A stretch of DNA of 35,941 bases, from positions 1-35,941 of the forward strand of contig JAOZOT010000004.1 in assembly GCA_029933115.1 (NCBI GenBank). Reading direction: 5' to 3'. The notes under the pieces were generated by a model. That model was not told where the DNA came from, made no database searches, and saw only the letters and a list, made by a program, of their open reading frames with translations. This stretch comes from Anaerolineae bacterium. Lineage in GTDB: Bacteria; Chloroflexota; Anaerolineae; E26-bin7. The translations under genes and the position numbers were made by a program. Below, piece after piece: positions 22,832 through 30,823 of the stretch; the stretch's first letter is position 1; each line of letters begins with the position of its first letter.

Positions 22832-25800
22832 GGCTCTGAAACTGGAACAGAATAAGGTGGAAGAGACAAAGCCGGCTCCGACTGCCGGTGAGCAACGGTT
22901 GCTGGCAGAACTGGCGGCCTTGCAGCGCATCGGCCAAAAGCTCAACTCGACCCTGGACCTGGAACAGATCTTGGAGGCGGTTTTGCAGGAGGCCGTCGGA
23001 GTTACACCGGCTACCTGTGCCGGCATTTACCTCATTGACCAGGACAGCGGGCAATTGCGCCTGCGCGCCTGGCGCGGCTACAACCCGGAACAAGTAGCGA
23101 CCACGGAGAACGCCGAGGCCGGGTCAGCAGATGGCGTCATCCGCCAGGTGATTGAAACAGGTCAGACGGCCTCTCTCCCTGACGTAAGCCGGTTCCCCGG
23201 CCGCTATTGCTTGAATTCAGACACCCGCTCCGTTTTGGCCGTGCCCATCTGCTACGCCGGAGAGATAGCGGGCGTCATTAACCTCGAAAGCCCGGAAGCG
23301 GCAGCCTTCAATCCAGACAACATCCGCTTCCTGGAAATTCTGGCGGATCATACAGCCATGGCCGTTGGCAACATCCAGCGTTACGAGGATCAGGTAAGGC
23401 AAGGAGAGGCCCTGAGCCGTCGGGTGGAACAACTGGCTACCCTTTTTGAGATCTCTGGCGCTCTACGTATGGACCTGGGCCTTGAGGACATCCTGGAGCG
23501 GATCGTCCACGCCATCCCCGATGTGGTCGGTTTCAACAGGGCTCTGCTCAGTTGGGTAGAAGGAGATCCACCTTATTTAAAGCGCGTGGCATCGGCCGGG
23601 ATACCCCTTGCCGTTTTCAAACAACTCCAACGTATACGTCAACCTCTGGCTAAATTTGAGGCAGTCATGCGTCCAGAGTACCGCATTAGCAACTCCTACT
23701 TTATCCCCCACTACTGTCAGGAAGATTGGGAGAAAGATCTGGCTGTCTACACCCCGCCGGAGGGAGAGGAAAAGTGGCCCGAAGGGAAGTGGCACCCCGA
23801 TGACATGTTGCTGGTGCCCCTCAGAAGCGTGGACGGAGCCATATTGGGCCTGCTGTCCGTAGATGATCCCCAAGATGGCCTGATACCCAACCGCAGGACC
23901 ATTGAGACCCTGGAACTCTTTGCCAATCAGGCCTCTGTAGCTATCGAGAACTCCCGGCTCTTCGAGGAGCGAGAACGTCGCATCACAGAGTTGGCTACTC
24001 TCACCATCATAGGCCGAATCATCAGTTCGGTCATGGATCTGGACGAACTGATGGACAAGATCTACCAACAGGTCAGCCTGGTGATGGACACCACCAACTT
24101 TTACATCGCCCTCTACGACGAGGAGAAAAATGAGGTAAGCTTCGAGATCGAGGTAGAGGGCGGAAAGCGCCGTCTCAAGAGGAGGCGGGAGGCAGAGATC
24201 GGCCTGACCGGTTATATTATCCGCACCCGCCAACCGGTTCTGATCAAGGAAAACGTGCTTCAGTTTCACGAGGAGATAGGGGTTAAGCCCTCTGGTGAGT
24301 TGGCTCGGTCGTGGCTGGGGGTACCCATGATTGCTGCTGAGCGGGTAGTGGGCGTGATAGCCGTACAAAGCTACGACGAGGAAGGTGCCTACGACGAGGA
24401 ACACCGTGACATCCTGTTCACCATTGCCAACCAAGCCGCCATCGCTATCGAGAACGCCCGCCTCTTCGAAGAAGCCCGCCAGAGAGCCGCCCAATTGGAG
24501 GCCACAGCCGAGGTTGGCCGGCGCATTACCTCCATCCTCGATCTAGATGAATTGCTCTCCCAGGTTGTGGAGCTCATCCATCACATCCTGGGGTACTATC
24601 ATGTCCACGTCTTCCTGGTTGATGAGGCATCCAACGAGGTCGTCTTCCGAGCCGGCTCTGGCGAGACCGGACGGTTGATTAAAGAACGGGGCGGCCTTCG
24701 CCTCAAGATTGGCGAGCAAGGCATCATTGGCTGGGTGGCCGGAGCCGATTCGCCGCTGTTGGTCAATGACGTGTCGCAGGACTCGCACTATGTGCCCGAT
24801 GATGCCTTGCCAGATACCCGATCAGAGTTGGCGGTCCCGCTGAAGATCGGCCGGCGAGTCATCGGCGTCCTGGATGTCCAGAGCGACGAGTTGAACGCCT
24901 TTGACCCGGATGACGTGGCCGTGTTGCAGATCCTGGGTGACCAGGTGGCCATCGCCATCGAAAACGCCCGTCTGTTTGAGGAGACCTTGGCGCGGACGCG
25001 TGAGGTGATGGCCCTGGCAGAGACCGGCCGGAAACTGGCTTCCACCCTCGAACTGGACGCAGTCCTGGATTCCATCATGGATGCCTGTCTCGAGTTGTTC
25101 CAGGTTCGCCAGGCCTGCTTCATCATGATGGACAAAGACGGCTACCTGCGGATGAGACGCCACCGAGGGCTTAGCGAAGAATTTGTCCGCAGCATTGTGG
25201 GCCGACCAGGCGAAGGATTCTTTGGAAAGGTCTACCAGAGCGGCCAGCCCATTCTGATCAGAGACGCCCGTGAGCAACTCGACCCAGACACGGCCGAAGC
25301 AGTGAAGCGGGAAGGGATCATATCCTTCGTCCATGTGCCGGTCAAGGTCAAAGGCGAAACAGTGGCGGTAATGAACCTGACCTCATCGCAAGAAGACCGC
25401 CGTTTCAGCGAAAAAGACCTGGAGAAGCTGAGTGCTTTCGCCGACCAGGCAGCCGTCGCCATCGAGAACGCCCGCCTTTTCGAGGAAATCCATCAAAGAG
25501 CCCTCCAGCTTGAGACTCTGGTTGGAGTCAGTCAGCGTATCACCTCTGCTCTGAGCTTGGATGAATTGCTGTATCAGGTGGTACACCTCATCCAGCAGAG
25601 CTTTGGCTATTACCACGTGCACATCTACCTGGCCGATACTGAAGCGGGCTACATGGTCCTGCACGAGGGGACAGGAGAACCCGGGCGCAGCATGAAAGAG
25701 CGCGGCCATCGCATCAGAATAGGCGAAGGGCTGGTGGGTCACGTGGGGCAAAAAGGCGAAGCAGTGCTGGTCACCGATGTCAGCCAAGAGCCCCGCTGGC

Positions 25801-27197
25801 TGCCCAACCCCCTGCTGCCCGATACCAAATCGGAGTTGACCGTGCCCCTCAAGCTGGGCAATGAATTGCTGGGCGTGTTGGATGTCCAGAGTGACCGGGT
25901 GGGGGGGCTGACCGAGGACGATATGGCCCTACTGGAAGGGTTGGCCGGGCAGATCGCCGTAGCTATTGCCAACACACGGCTGTTTGAGCAGATGCAGGCT
26001 TACGCCCGCCAGTTGGAAGAACACAAAGCCACCCTGGAAGAGCGAGTGCGAGAGCGTACCGAGGAACTGGCGGCCGCCCTCCGTCACCAAAAGCTCGAAG
26101 CCGACAAGACCAGGGCTATTGTAGAAGGCATCGCCGATGGAGTCATAGTCTTTGACGCTGACAACAGAGTGATCATGGTCAACCCTGCCGCCGAGCGGAT
26201 GCTGAACCTACCGGTGCCCATCGTCCTGGGGCGAGACATGCGTGATCTCATCGAGGAAGCCGACGAAGCCTTCGACCGCGAGGCGACCCTGACGGTCTTG
26301 ACGGTGTTGAGCGCCATGATAGGCAGCCGGGAAAGGTTAGAAGCCGGAGAATCATTGACTCAGACGCGCTTCCAGCTCGGAGAAAGGACCATCGCCGCCA
26401 GTTTCACCTCGGTGGCCTTGACAGATGAGGAGTCTTTCAACATCGTAGCCGTCTTCCGGGACATCACCAAAGAAGCCGAGATAGACCGGATGAAGAGCGA
26501 GTTCCTCTCGATGGCGGCCCACGAACTACGTGCTCCTATGACCTCCATCAAAGGATACAGCGATATGCTCCTCCTGGGGTTGGCCGGGGAGCACGATGAG
26601 AGACAGAAACAATTCCTGAATACCATCAAGGCCAACGTTGACCGGGTGCTGGAGATGGTCAACGAATTTTCAGAAATCTCCCGCCTCGAGACCGGGACCC
26701 TGAAGCTGGACCTCAAGCCTCTTCCCATGGGCGATTTGGTGTCAGAAGTAGTGGTCTCATTACGGCCCCAGATCGAGGCCAAAAAGCTGAACTTGACCGT
26801 AGAAGTGCCACCAGACCTGCCTGAGGTATGGGGTGATCGCACCCGTATCATCCAAGTCCTGACCAATCTGGTCACCAACGCCTACAAGTATACCCCAGAA
26901 GGGGGAGGGATAGCTATCACCGCTCAGTGGGTTGACGATAGTGTGCAGGTGGACGTCGCTGATACGGGGATAGGCATCGCTCCTCAGGATCAGGACAGGC
27001 TTTTCACCCGTTTCTTCCGCGCCGACCACCCCGAAGTCCGACGAGTTGCGGGCACAGGTCTTGGCCTGTCCATCGCCAAGTCCATCATTGAGATGCACGG
27101 CGGACGCATCTGGGTGGAAAGTAAATTGGGAGAAGGTAGCACCTTCAGCTTCACCCTGCCTTTGGCAAACCGTGTGCAAAGAGAGTGGGAAATATAA
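22815..27197 (+). CDS. Histidine kinase with six GAF domains and PAS
   Basis: A 1460-residue soluble kinase. Approximate layout: GAF1 30-190, GAF2 205-385, GAF3 392-555, GAF4 560-715, GAF5 730-885, GAF6 900-1055, coiled coil 1058-1098, PAS 1098-1215, HisKA with H1236 (AAHELRAPM), HATPase with NLVTNAYKYT (~1351), DTGIGIA and GTGLGLSIAK. It has no receiver of its own; the stand-alone receiver 30 nt downstream is the obvious partner. GAF2 is divergent, with an insertion rich in aromatic and acidic residues (~285-330), and may bind something different. GAF4 and GAF6 belong to one subfamily (YYHVH, LPDT-SEL-VPLK, VLDVQSD). The ATG lies inside the previous gene (17-nt overlap), indicating coupled translation. 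Confidence 0.92.
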   Translation: MVHLLEALKLEQNKVEETKPAPTAGEQRLLAELAALQRIGQKLNSTLDLEQILEAVLQEAVGVTPATCAGIYLIDQDSGQLRLRAWRGYNPEQVATTENAEAGSADGVIRQVIETGQTASLPDVSRFPGRYCLNSDTRSVLAVPICYAGEIAGVINLESPEAAAFNPDNIRFLEILADHTAMAVGNIQRYEDQVRQGEALSRRVEQLATLFEISGALRMDLGLEDILERIVHAIPDVVGFNRALLSWVEGDPPYLKRVASAGIPLAVFKQLQRIRQPLAKFEAVMRPEYRISNSYFIPHYCQEDWEKDLAVYTPPEGEEKWPEGKWHPDDMLLVPLRSVDGAILGLLSVDDPQDGLIPNRRTIETLELFANQASVAIENSRLFEERERRITELATLTIIGRIISSVMDLDELMDKIYQQVSLVMDTTNFYIALYDEEKNEVSFEIEVEGGKRRLKRRREAEIGLTGYIIRTRQPVLIKENVLQFHEEIGVKPSGELARSWLGVPMIAAERVVGVIAVQSYDEEGAYDEEHRDILFTIANQAAIAIENARLFEEARQRAAQLEATAEVGRRITSILDLDELLSQVVELIHHILGYYHVHVFLVDEASNEVVFRAGSGETGRLIKERGGLRLKIGEQGIIGWVAGADSPLLVNDVSQDSHYVPDDALPDTRSELAVPLKIGRRVIGVLDVQSDELNAFDPDDVAVLQILGDQVAIAIENARLFEETLARTREVMALAETGRKLASTLELDAVLDSIMDACLELFQVRQACFIMMDKDGYLRMRRHRGLSEEFVRSIVGRPGEGFFGKVYQSGQPILIRDAREQLDPDTAEAVKREGIISFVHVPVKVKGETVAVMNLTSSQEDRRFSEKDLEKLSAFADQAAVAIENARLFEEIHQRALQLETLVGVSQRITSALSLDELLYQVVHLIQQSFGYYHVHIYLADTEAGYMVLHEGTGEPGRSMKERGHRIRIGEGLVGHVGQKGEAVLVTDVSQEPRWLPNPLLPDTKSELTVPLKLGNELLGVLDVQSDRVGGLTEDDMALLEGLAGQIAVAIANTRLFEQMQAYARQLEEHKATLEERVRERTEELAAALRHQKLEADKTRAIVEGIADGVIVFDADNRVIMVNPAAERMLNLPVPIVLGRDMRDLIEEADEAFDREATLTVLTVLSAMIGSRERLEAGESLTQTRFQLGERTIAASFTSVALTDEESFNIVAVFRDITKEAEIDRMKSEFLSMAAHELRAPMTSIKGYSDMLLLGLAGEHDERQKQFLNTIKANVDRVLEMVNEFSEISRLETGTLKLDLKPLPMGDLVSEVVVSLRPQIEAKKLNLTVEVPPDLPEVWGDRTRIIQVLTNLVTNAYKYTPEGGGIAITAQWVDDSVQVDVADTGIGIAPQDQDRLFTRFFRADHPEVRRVAGTGLGLSIAKSIIEMHGGRIWVESKLGEGSTFSFTLPLANRVQREWEI

Positions 27198-27227
27198 CAT
27201 CTCGTTCATTCACAGATAGGAGCCAAA

Positions 27228-27608
27228 ATGACCACAATCCTAGTTGCTGAAGATGAAAGGGACATTCGAGAGTTAATCGCTTTCACCCTCCGCTTTGGCG
27301 GTTTCGAAGTGGAGGAAGCTATCAATGGGATAGAAGCGGTCGAAAAGGCGCGCAAACTCCGTCCGGACCTGATCCTCATGGACGTGCGGATGCCCAAGAA
27401 GACAGGCTACGAAGCCTGCCAGGAACTGAAAGCGGCGGACGAGACCAAAGACATCCCCATTGTCTTCCTCTCGGCCAAAGGACAGGAGGCAGAGATCAAA
27501 CAAGGTATGGAGTTGGGGGCTGTGGACTATATCCTCAAGCCCTTTGAAGCTGAACAGTTGCCCAAACGGATGACCGAAATCCTGGAGATGACCAAGCGCG
27601 GGAAGTGA
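27228..27608 (+). CDS. Stand-alone receiver (CheY-like response regulator)
   Basis: A 126-residue single-domain receiver: E8/D9, phosphoacceptor D52 (LILMDVRMPKKTGYEA), S82 in the switch position (FLSAKG) and K104 (YILKPFE). AGGAG at 27218-27222 sits five nt before the ATG. It lies 30 nt after the six-GAF kinase, which lacks a receiver, so it is probably that kinase's phosphoacceptor. Without an output domain it must act by protein contacts or as a relay. Confidence 0.92.
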   Translation: MTTILVAEDERDIRELIAFTLRFGGFEVEEAINGIEAVEKARKLRPDLILMDVRMPKKTGYEACQELKAADETKDIPIVFLSAKGQEAEIKQGMELGAVDYILKPFEAEQLPKRMTEILEMTKRGK

Positions 27609-27647
27609 GCAACTGGACGCTTCCAATACCGAGTTCTGACGCAAGCG

Positions 27648-28433
27648 ATGAGCGCAATTGTTATTGACGGTGGATTAATTCATTACGAGAGCTGGGGACG
27701 GGGTAATCCCCTGATCCTGCTCCACGGCTGGCTGGGCTCCTGGCGCTATTGGATGCCCACCATGGAGGAGCTCTCTGAACAATATCGTACCTATGCCCTC
27801 GATCTATGGGGTTTTGGCGACTCTGATAAATCAACAGAGCGCCACGGTGTGGAGAAATATGTGAACCTCCTCAAAAACTTCATGGACGAGCTGGCTGTCG
27901 CTCCGGCCGCACTGGTGGGGCACTCACTAGGAGCCACTGTTGCCGTCAAATTCGCCGTGGCCAATCCCGATCGGGTAACCAGATTGATGGTGGTGAGTCT
28001 GCCGGTGATAGGCGAGGCCATCAACTGCCGTCTGCTTATCTGTGGCGGTACCTCCCCCTTCAGTCGCCTCTTAGGCGGTCGTCGGCCCGTTGACTACGAG
28101 GAAGTGTTGACAGAGACGGAAAAGGCCAGCGAAAGCGTCATCGCTCTAACTGTGCAAGATTGTGCAGCTTTGGATTTGCGAGAAGATTTGAGACAGATAG
28201 AGGTGCCATTGCTAGCAGTCTACGGAGAAAAAGATAACATTGTTGACCCTGCTCAAGCCAGGCTATTGGAAAACACGGCCAGGAACATCCGATCCATCAC
28301 TTTACCTGGATCACGTCACTTCCCCATGCTAGACGAAGCCAGCAAATTCCATCGGTTACTGAGGGATTTCCTGGTGACAGATGACTTGGGAAGCCTGACG
28401 TTGAGGGAAGAATGGCGGAGGCGAACTCACTAG
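27648..28433 (+). CDS. Alpha/beta-fold hydrolase, copy 2
   Basis: A 261-residue paralogue of the hydrolase at 5149. Motifs: HGWLGSW (26-32), nucleophile S93 in GHSLGA, D196 in GEKDNIV, catalytic H224 in SRHFPM. The lid (120-180) differs most from copy 1, so substrate range may differ. The last ~15 residues (REEWRRRTH) are a charged extension. The ribosome-binding site is poor. A V4R gene follows after 77 nt, reproducing the order seen at 5149-6805. Confidence 0.9.
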   Translation: MSAIVIDGGLIHYESWGRGNPLILLHGWLGSWRYWMPTMEELSEQYRTYALDLWGFGDSDKSTERHGVEKYVNLLKNFMDELAVAPAALVGHSLGATVAVKFAVANPDRVTRLMVVSLPVIGEAINCRLLICGGTSPFSRLLGGRRPVDYEEVLTETEKASESVIALTVQDCAALDLREDLRQIEVPLLAVYGEKDNIVDPAQARLLENTARNIRSITLPGSRHFPMLDEASKFHRLLRDFLVTDDLGSLTLREEWRRRTH

Positions 28434-28510
28434 AAGCAGCCGGCCCTCCGAGCTATGCACCGTTGGGGGGTCTGGCCACATCCCAAAAGAGAAGATCAGG
28501 AGGTAATCAA

Positions 28511-29131
28511 ATGGCTGAAGACAGACAGATGCCCAATGTGATGTTGCGAAACCTGCTGGAGGCCATTGCCGAAGTCCTGGGAGAGAATGGCCTGAAAGCT
28601 GTTTTGAATGCAGCGGGCTTGCAGCGATTCATTGACAATTATCCCCCCAACAACATGGATCGGAACGTCACTTTTGCCGAGTACGGTGCGGCCGAGCAAG
28701 CTGTCGAGGACGTGGTGGGGCCAAAAGGGGCCAAGATGATGCTGACACGCATTGGCCGGGCAACGTTCCGCTACGCTCTGGAAGAGCAGCCGGCCGTCTT
28801 GGGACTGGCAGGTGTGGCACTCAAGGCCCTGCCCATGAATACTCGGATGAAGATAGTCCTGGCCAGCTTGGCCAAAGCTGCTACCAAAGATGTCAACCAG
28901 CCAACCGACATCGAAGAACATGATGACCACTTCCTGTTTGTGGTGAGTGAGTGTCCCTGCCGTTGGCGAGGGAAAAAGGACAAGCCGGTCTGCTTCGTCA
29001 CGGTGGGTGTACTCCACGGAGCCCTGCATTGGGCTACAGGCAAGAACTTTAAAATAGAAGAAATAAACTGTATCGCTATGGGCGACGATGCCTGCCGCTA
29101 TCGAATTGACAAAGAGCCGCTGGAGGACTAG
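28511..29131 (+). CDS. V4R-domain protein, copy 2
   Basis: A 206-residue paralogue of the V4R protein at 6155. Shared landmarks: GENGLKAVLNAAGL, DNYPPNN, VGPKGAK, FRYALEE, then the V4R end with C148, C150, C161, GVLHGALHWATGKNFKIEE, C187-IAMGDDAC195. The Cys set is one fewer than in copy 1 (C161 versus the C170-C171 pair). ATG 28511 has AGGAGG (28498-28503) seven nt upstream; an in-frame ATG at 28412 would overlap the hydrolase and has a weaker site. The stop codon directly abuts the tpiA start. Role inferred: ligand-binding sensor or carrier. Confidence 0.87.
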   Translation: MAEDRQMPNVMLRNLLEAIAEVLGENGLKAVLNAAGLQRFIDNYPPNNMDRNVTFAEYGAAEQAVEDVVGPKGAKMMLTRIGRATFRYALEEQPAVLGLAGVALKALPMNTRMKIVLASLAKAATKDVNQPTDIEEHDDHFLFVVSECPCRWRGKKDKPVCFVTVGVLHGALHWATGKNFKIEEINCIAMGDDACRYRIDKEPLED

Positions 29132-29914
29132 ATGCGCACTCCCATCATCGCCGGCAACTGGAAAATGAACAAGACCATCACCGAGGCCGTGAATCTGGTC
29201 CGGGCGATGCGGTCGGAGCTAAACGAGGTGCCAGGCGTGGACAAAGTCCTCTGCCCCCCCTTCCCGGCCCTGGCTGCGGTGAAAGAATTGCTGGAGCCAA
29301 CTACCATCAAGCTGGGCGCTCAGAACATGCACTGGGAGGAGCAGGGAGCCTACACCGGGGAAATCTCGCCCCTGATGCTCAAGGAACTCTGTCAATACGT
29401 CATCCTGGGTCACTCGGAGCGGCGGCAATACTTTGGCGAAACGGACGAGGGGGTCAACAAGAAGATAAAAGCAGCTTTGGTCCACAGCCTGATTCCCATC
29501 ATCTGCGTGGGTGAGAACCTGGCCCAGAACGAAGCTGGACAGACGGAAACTGTGATCAGCGGTCAACTCAAGGGATGCCTGGCCGACTTGAGCGCTGAGC
29601 AGGTGCGCGGACTGATCATCGCTTACGAACCTATCTGGGCCATTGGCACCGGCCGGCCCGCCACCGGAGCGGGCGCTAACGCCGTCATCGGCCAGGTCAT
29701 CCGCGGCACCATCAGCGACCTCTACGACGAAGCCACAGCTCAAGCGGTCCGCATCCAATACGGCGGCAGCGTGAATCCGAAGAACATCGCCGAGTTCATG
29801 AGCCAGAGTGAGATTGACGGGGCATTGGTGGGCGGAGCCAGCCTCAGGGCAGCCGACTTTGTGGAAATTGTGCGCATCTCGGCTCAAGTGAAAGGCACCC
29901 TTGCAAGGGCCTAA
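29132..29914 (+). CDS. tpiA: Triosephosphate isomerase
   Basis: A full-length 260-residue TIM barrel that interconverts dihydroxyacetone phosphate and glyceraldehyde-3-phosphate in glycolysis and gluconeogenesis. Catalytic N9 and K11 (AGNWKMNK), H94 (ILGHSERR) and E166 (AYEPIWAIGTG) are present, with the phosphate-binding QYGGSVNPKN and GALVGGASL. Its ATG follows the V4R stop without any gap, so it is probably co-translated with the V4R gene. The usual neighbours (gap, pgk) are absent. Confidence 0.98.
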   Translation: MRTPIIAGNWKMNKTITEAVNLVRAMRSELNEVPGVDKVLCPPFPALAAVKELLEPTTIKLGAQNMHWEEQGAYTGEISPLMLKELCQYVILGHSERRQYFGETDEGVNKKIKAALVHSLIPIICVGENLAQNEAGQTETVISGQLKGCLADLSAEQVRGLIIAYEPIWAIGTGRPATGAGANAVIGQVIRGTISDLYDEATAQAVRIQYGGSVNPKNIAEFMSQSEIDGALVGGASLRAADFVEIVRISAQVKGTLARA

Positions 29915-30055
29915 CAGTTCACCGCCCGACATTTTGAGCAGTGACTCTCCTGCAGAAAGTCGCCTCAATCGCGGGGTCGAACCTCCTCGCCGAAGCGCGT
30001 AACGGCTTCAAATCGCCGCCCAACCTGCGGGAGAGAGTGAAGTGAAGGGAGCGTC

Positions 30056-30820
30056 ATGTTCGGTGATTGGAGCCCTTTCATCTGGCTGGCCATCACTCTG
30101 GTGCCCCTCCTTCTCCTCAAGCGTTGGATAAACCGGCATGTGCAGGGGCTCAGCTTGCTCCTGGTAGGAGACAACGACCTGGCTATGTTCCTGTATTTCG
30201 TACTGTTCCTGCCGGGCATCCTCCTGCACGAATTGAGCCACTGGCTGATGGCCAAGCTCCTGGGGGTGAGGACGGGCAAGATATCCATCTGGCCTTCCAA
30301 AAGAAAGTCGGGCCGTCAGATGCGTCTGGGGTCGGTGAAGGTGGGCCGCGCCGATCCCGTCCGTAACAGCCTCATCGGTCTGGCTCCCCTGCTGAGCGGT
30401 ATCATTGTCATCCTCCTCATTGGCGATTGGATTCTGGGCCTGAACACCATTGGAGACGTTTTCCTGAGCGGTGAATGGCCCGAACTCTGGCAAGGTCTGG
30501 TGACCTACGTCCAGGTGCCCGACTTTTGGCTGTGGCTTTATCTGATCTTTGCCGTGTCAAACGCCATGCTGCCCAGCGAGACCGACCGCCAGTCCTGGCG
30601 ACCTGTCCTCATTTTCTGGGGAGGGGTCGCCGTGCTTCTCTACTTCGTTGGTTGGGTCCCCCAGGTCCCTAGGGCTGTGGCCGACTGGTTCTTGACCGCT
30701 ATCAGCTACTTGGCCTATGTCTTCGGCCTGACCATAGGGGTGGACGTCATCTTTATCATCATCATAGCCATCCTGGAGAAGCTGCTGATGACCCTCAGAA
30801 GAGCGCGGGTGGAGTATTAG
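30056..30820 (+). CDS. M50-like membrane zinc metalloprotease
   Basis: A 254-residue polytopic protein with about five to six hydrophobic segments. Residues 58-62 are HELSH (HExxH) inside a transmembrane helix (LLHELSHWLMAKLLGV), and a later segment NAMLPSETDRQSW (D177) resembles the Asp-containing second motif of M50 site-2-type proteases. A proteolytic role in the membrane is therefore likely, but the substrate is unknown. AAGGGAG lies 4-5 nt before the ATG. The next gene begins 3 nt after the stop. Confidence 0.75.
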   Translation: MFGDWSPFIWLAITLVPLLLLKRWINRHVQGLSLLLVGDNDLAMFLYFVLFLPGILLHELSHWLMAKLLGVRTGKISIWPSKRKSGRQMRLGSVKVGRADPVRNSLIGLAPLLSGIIVILLIGDWILGLNTIGDVFLSGEWPELWQGLVTYVQVPDFWLWLYLIFAVSNAMLPSETDRQSWRPVLIFWGGVAVLLYFVGWVPQVPRAVADWFLTAISYLAYVFGLTIGVDVIFIIIIAILEKLLMTLRRARVEY

Positions 30821-30823
30821 AGC

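Noticed and set aside
10769..27197. Possibility that the GAF kinases are phytochromes
   Set aside because: No PHY domain follows any GAF and I see no chromophore-attachment Cys signature.
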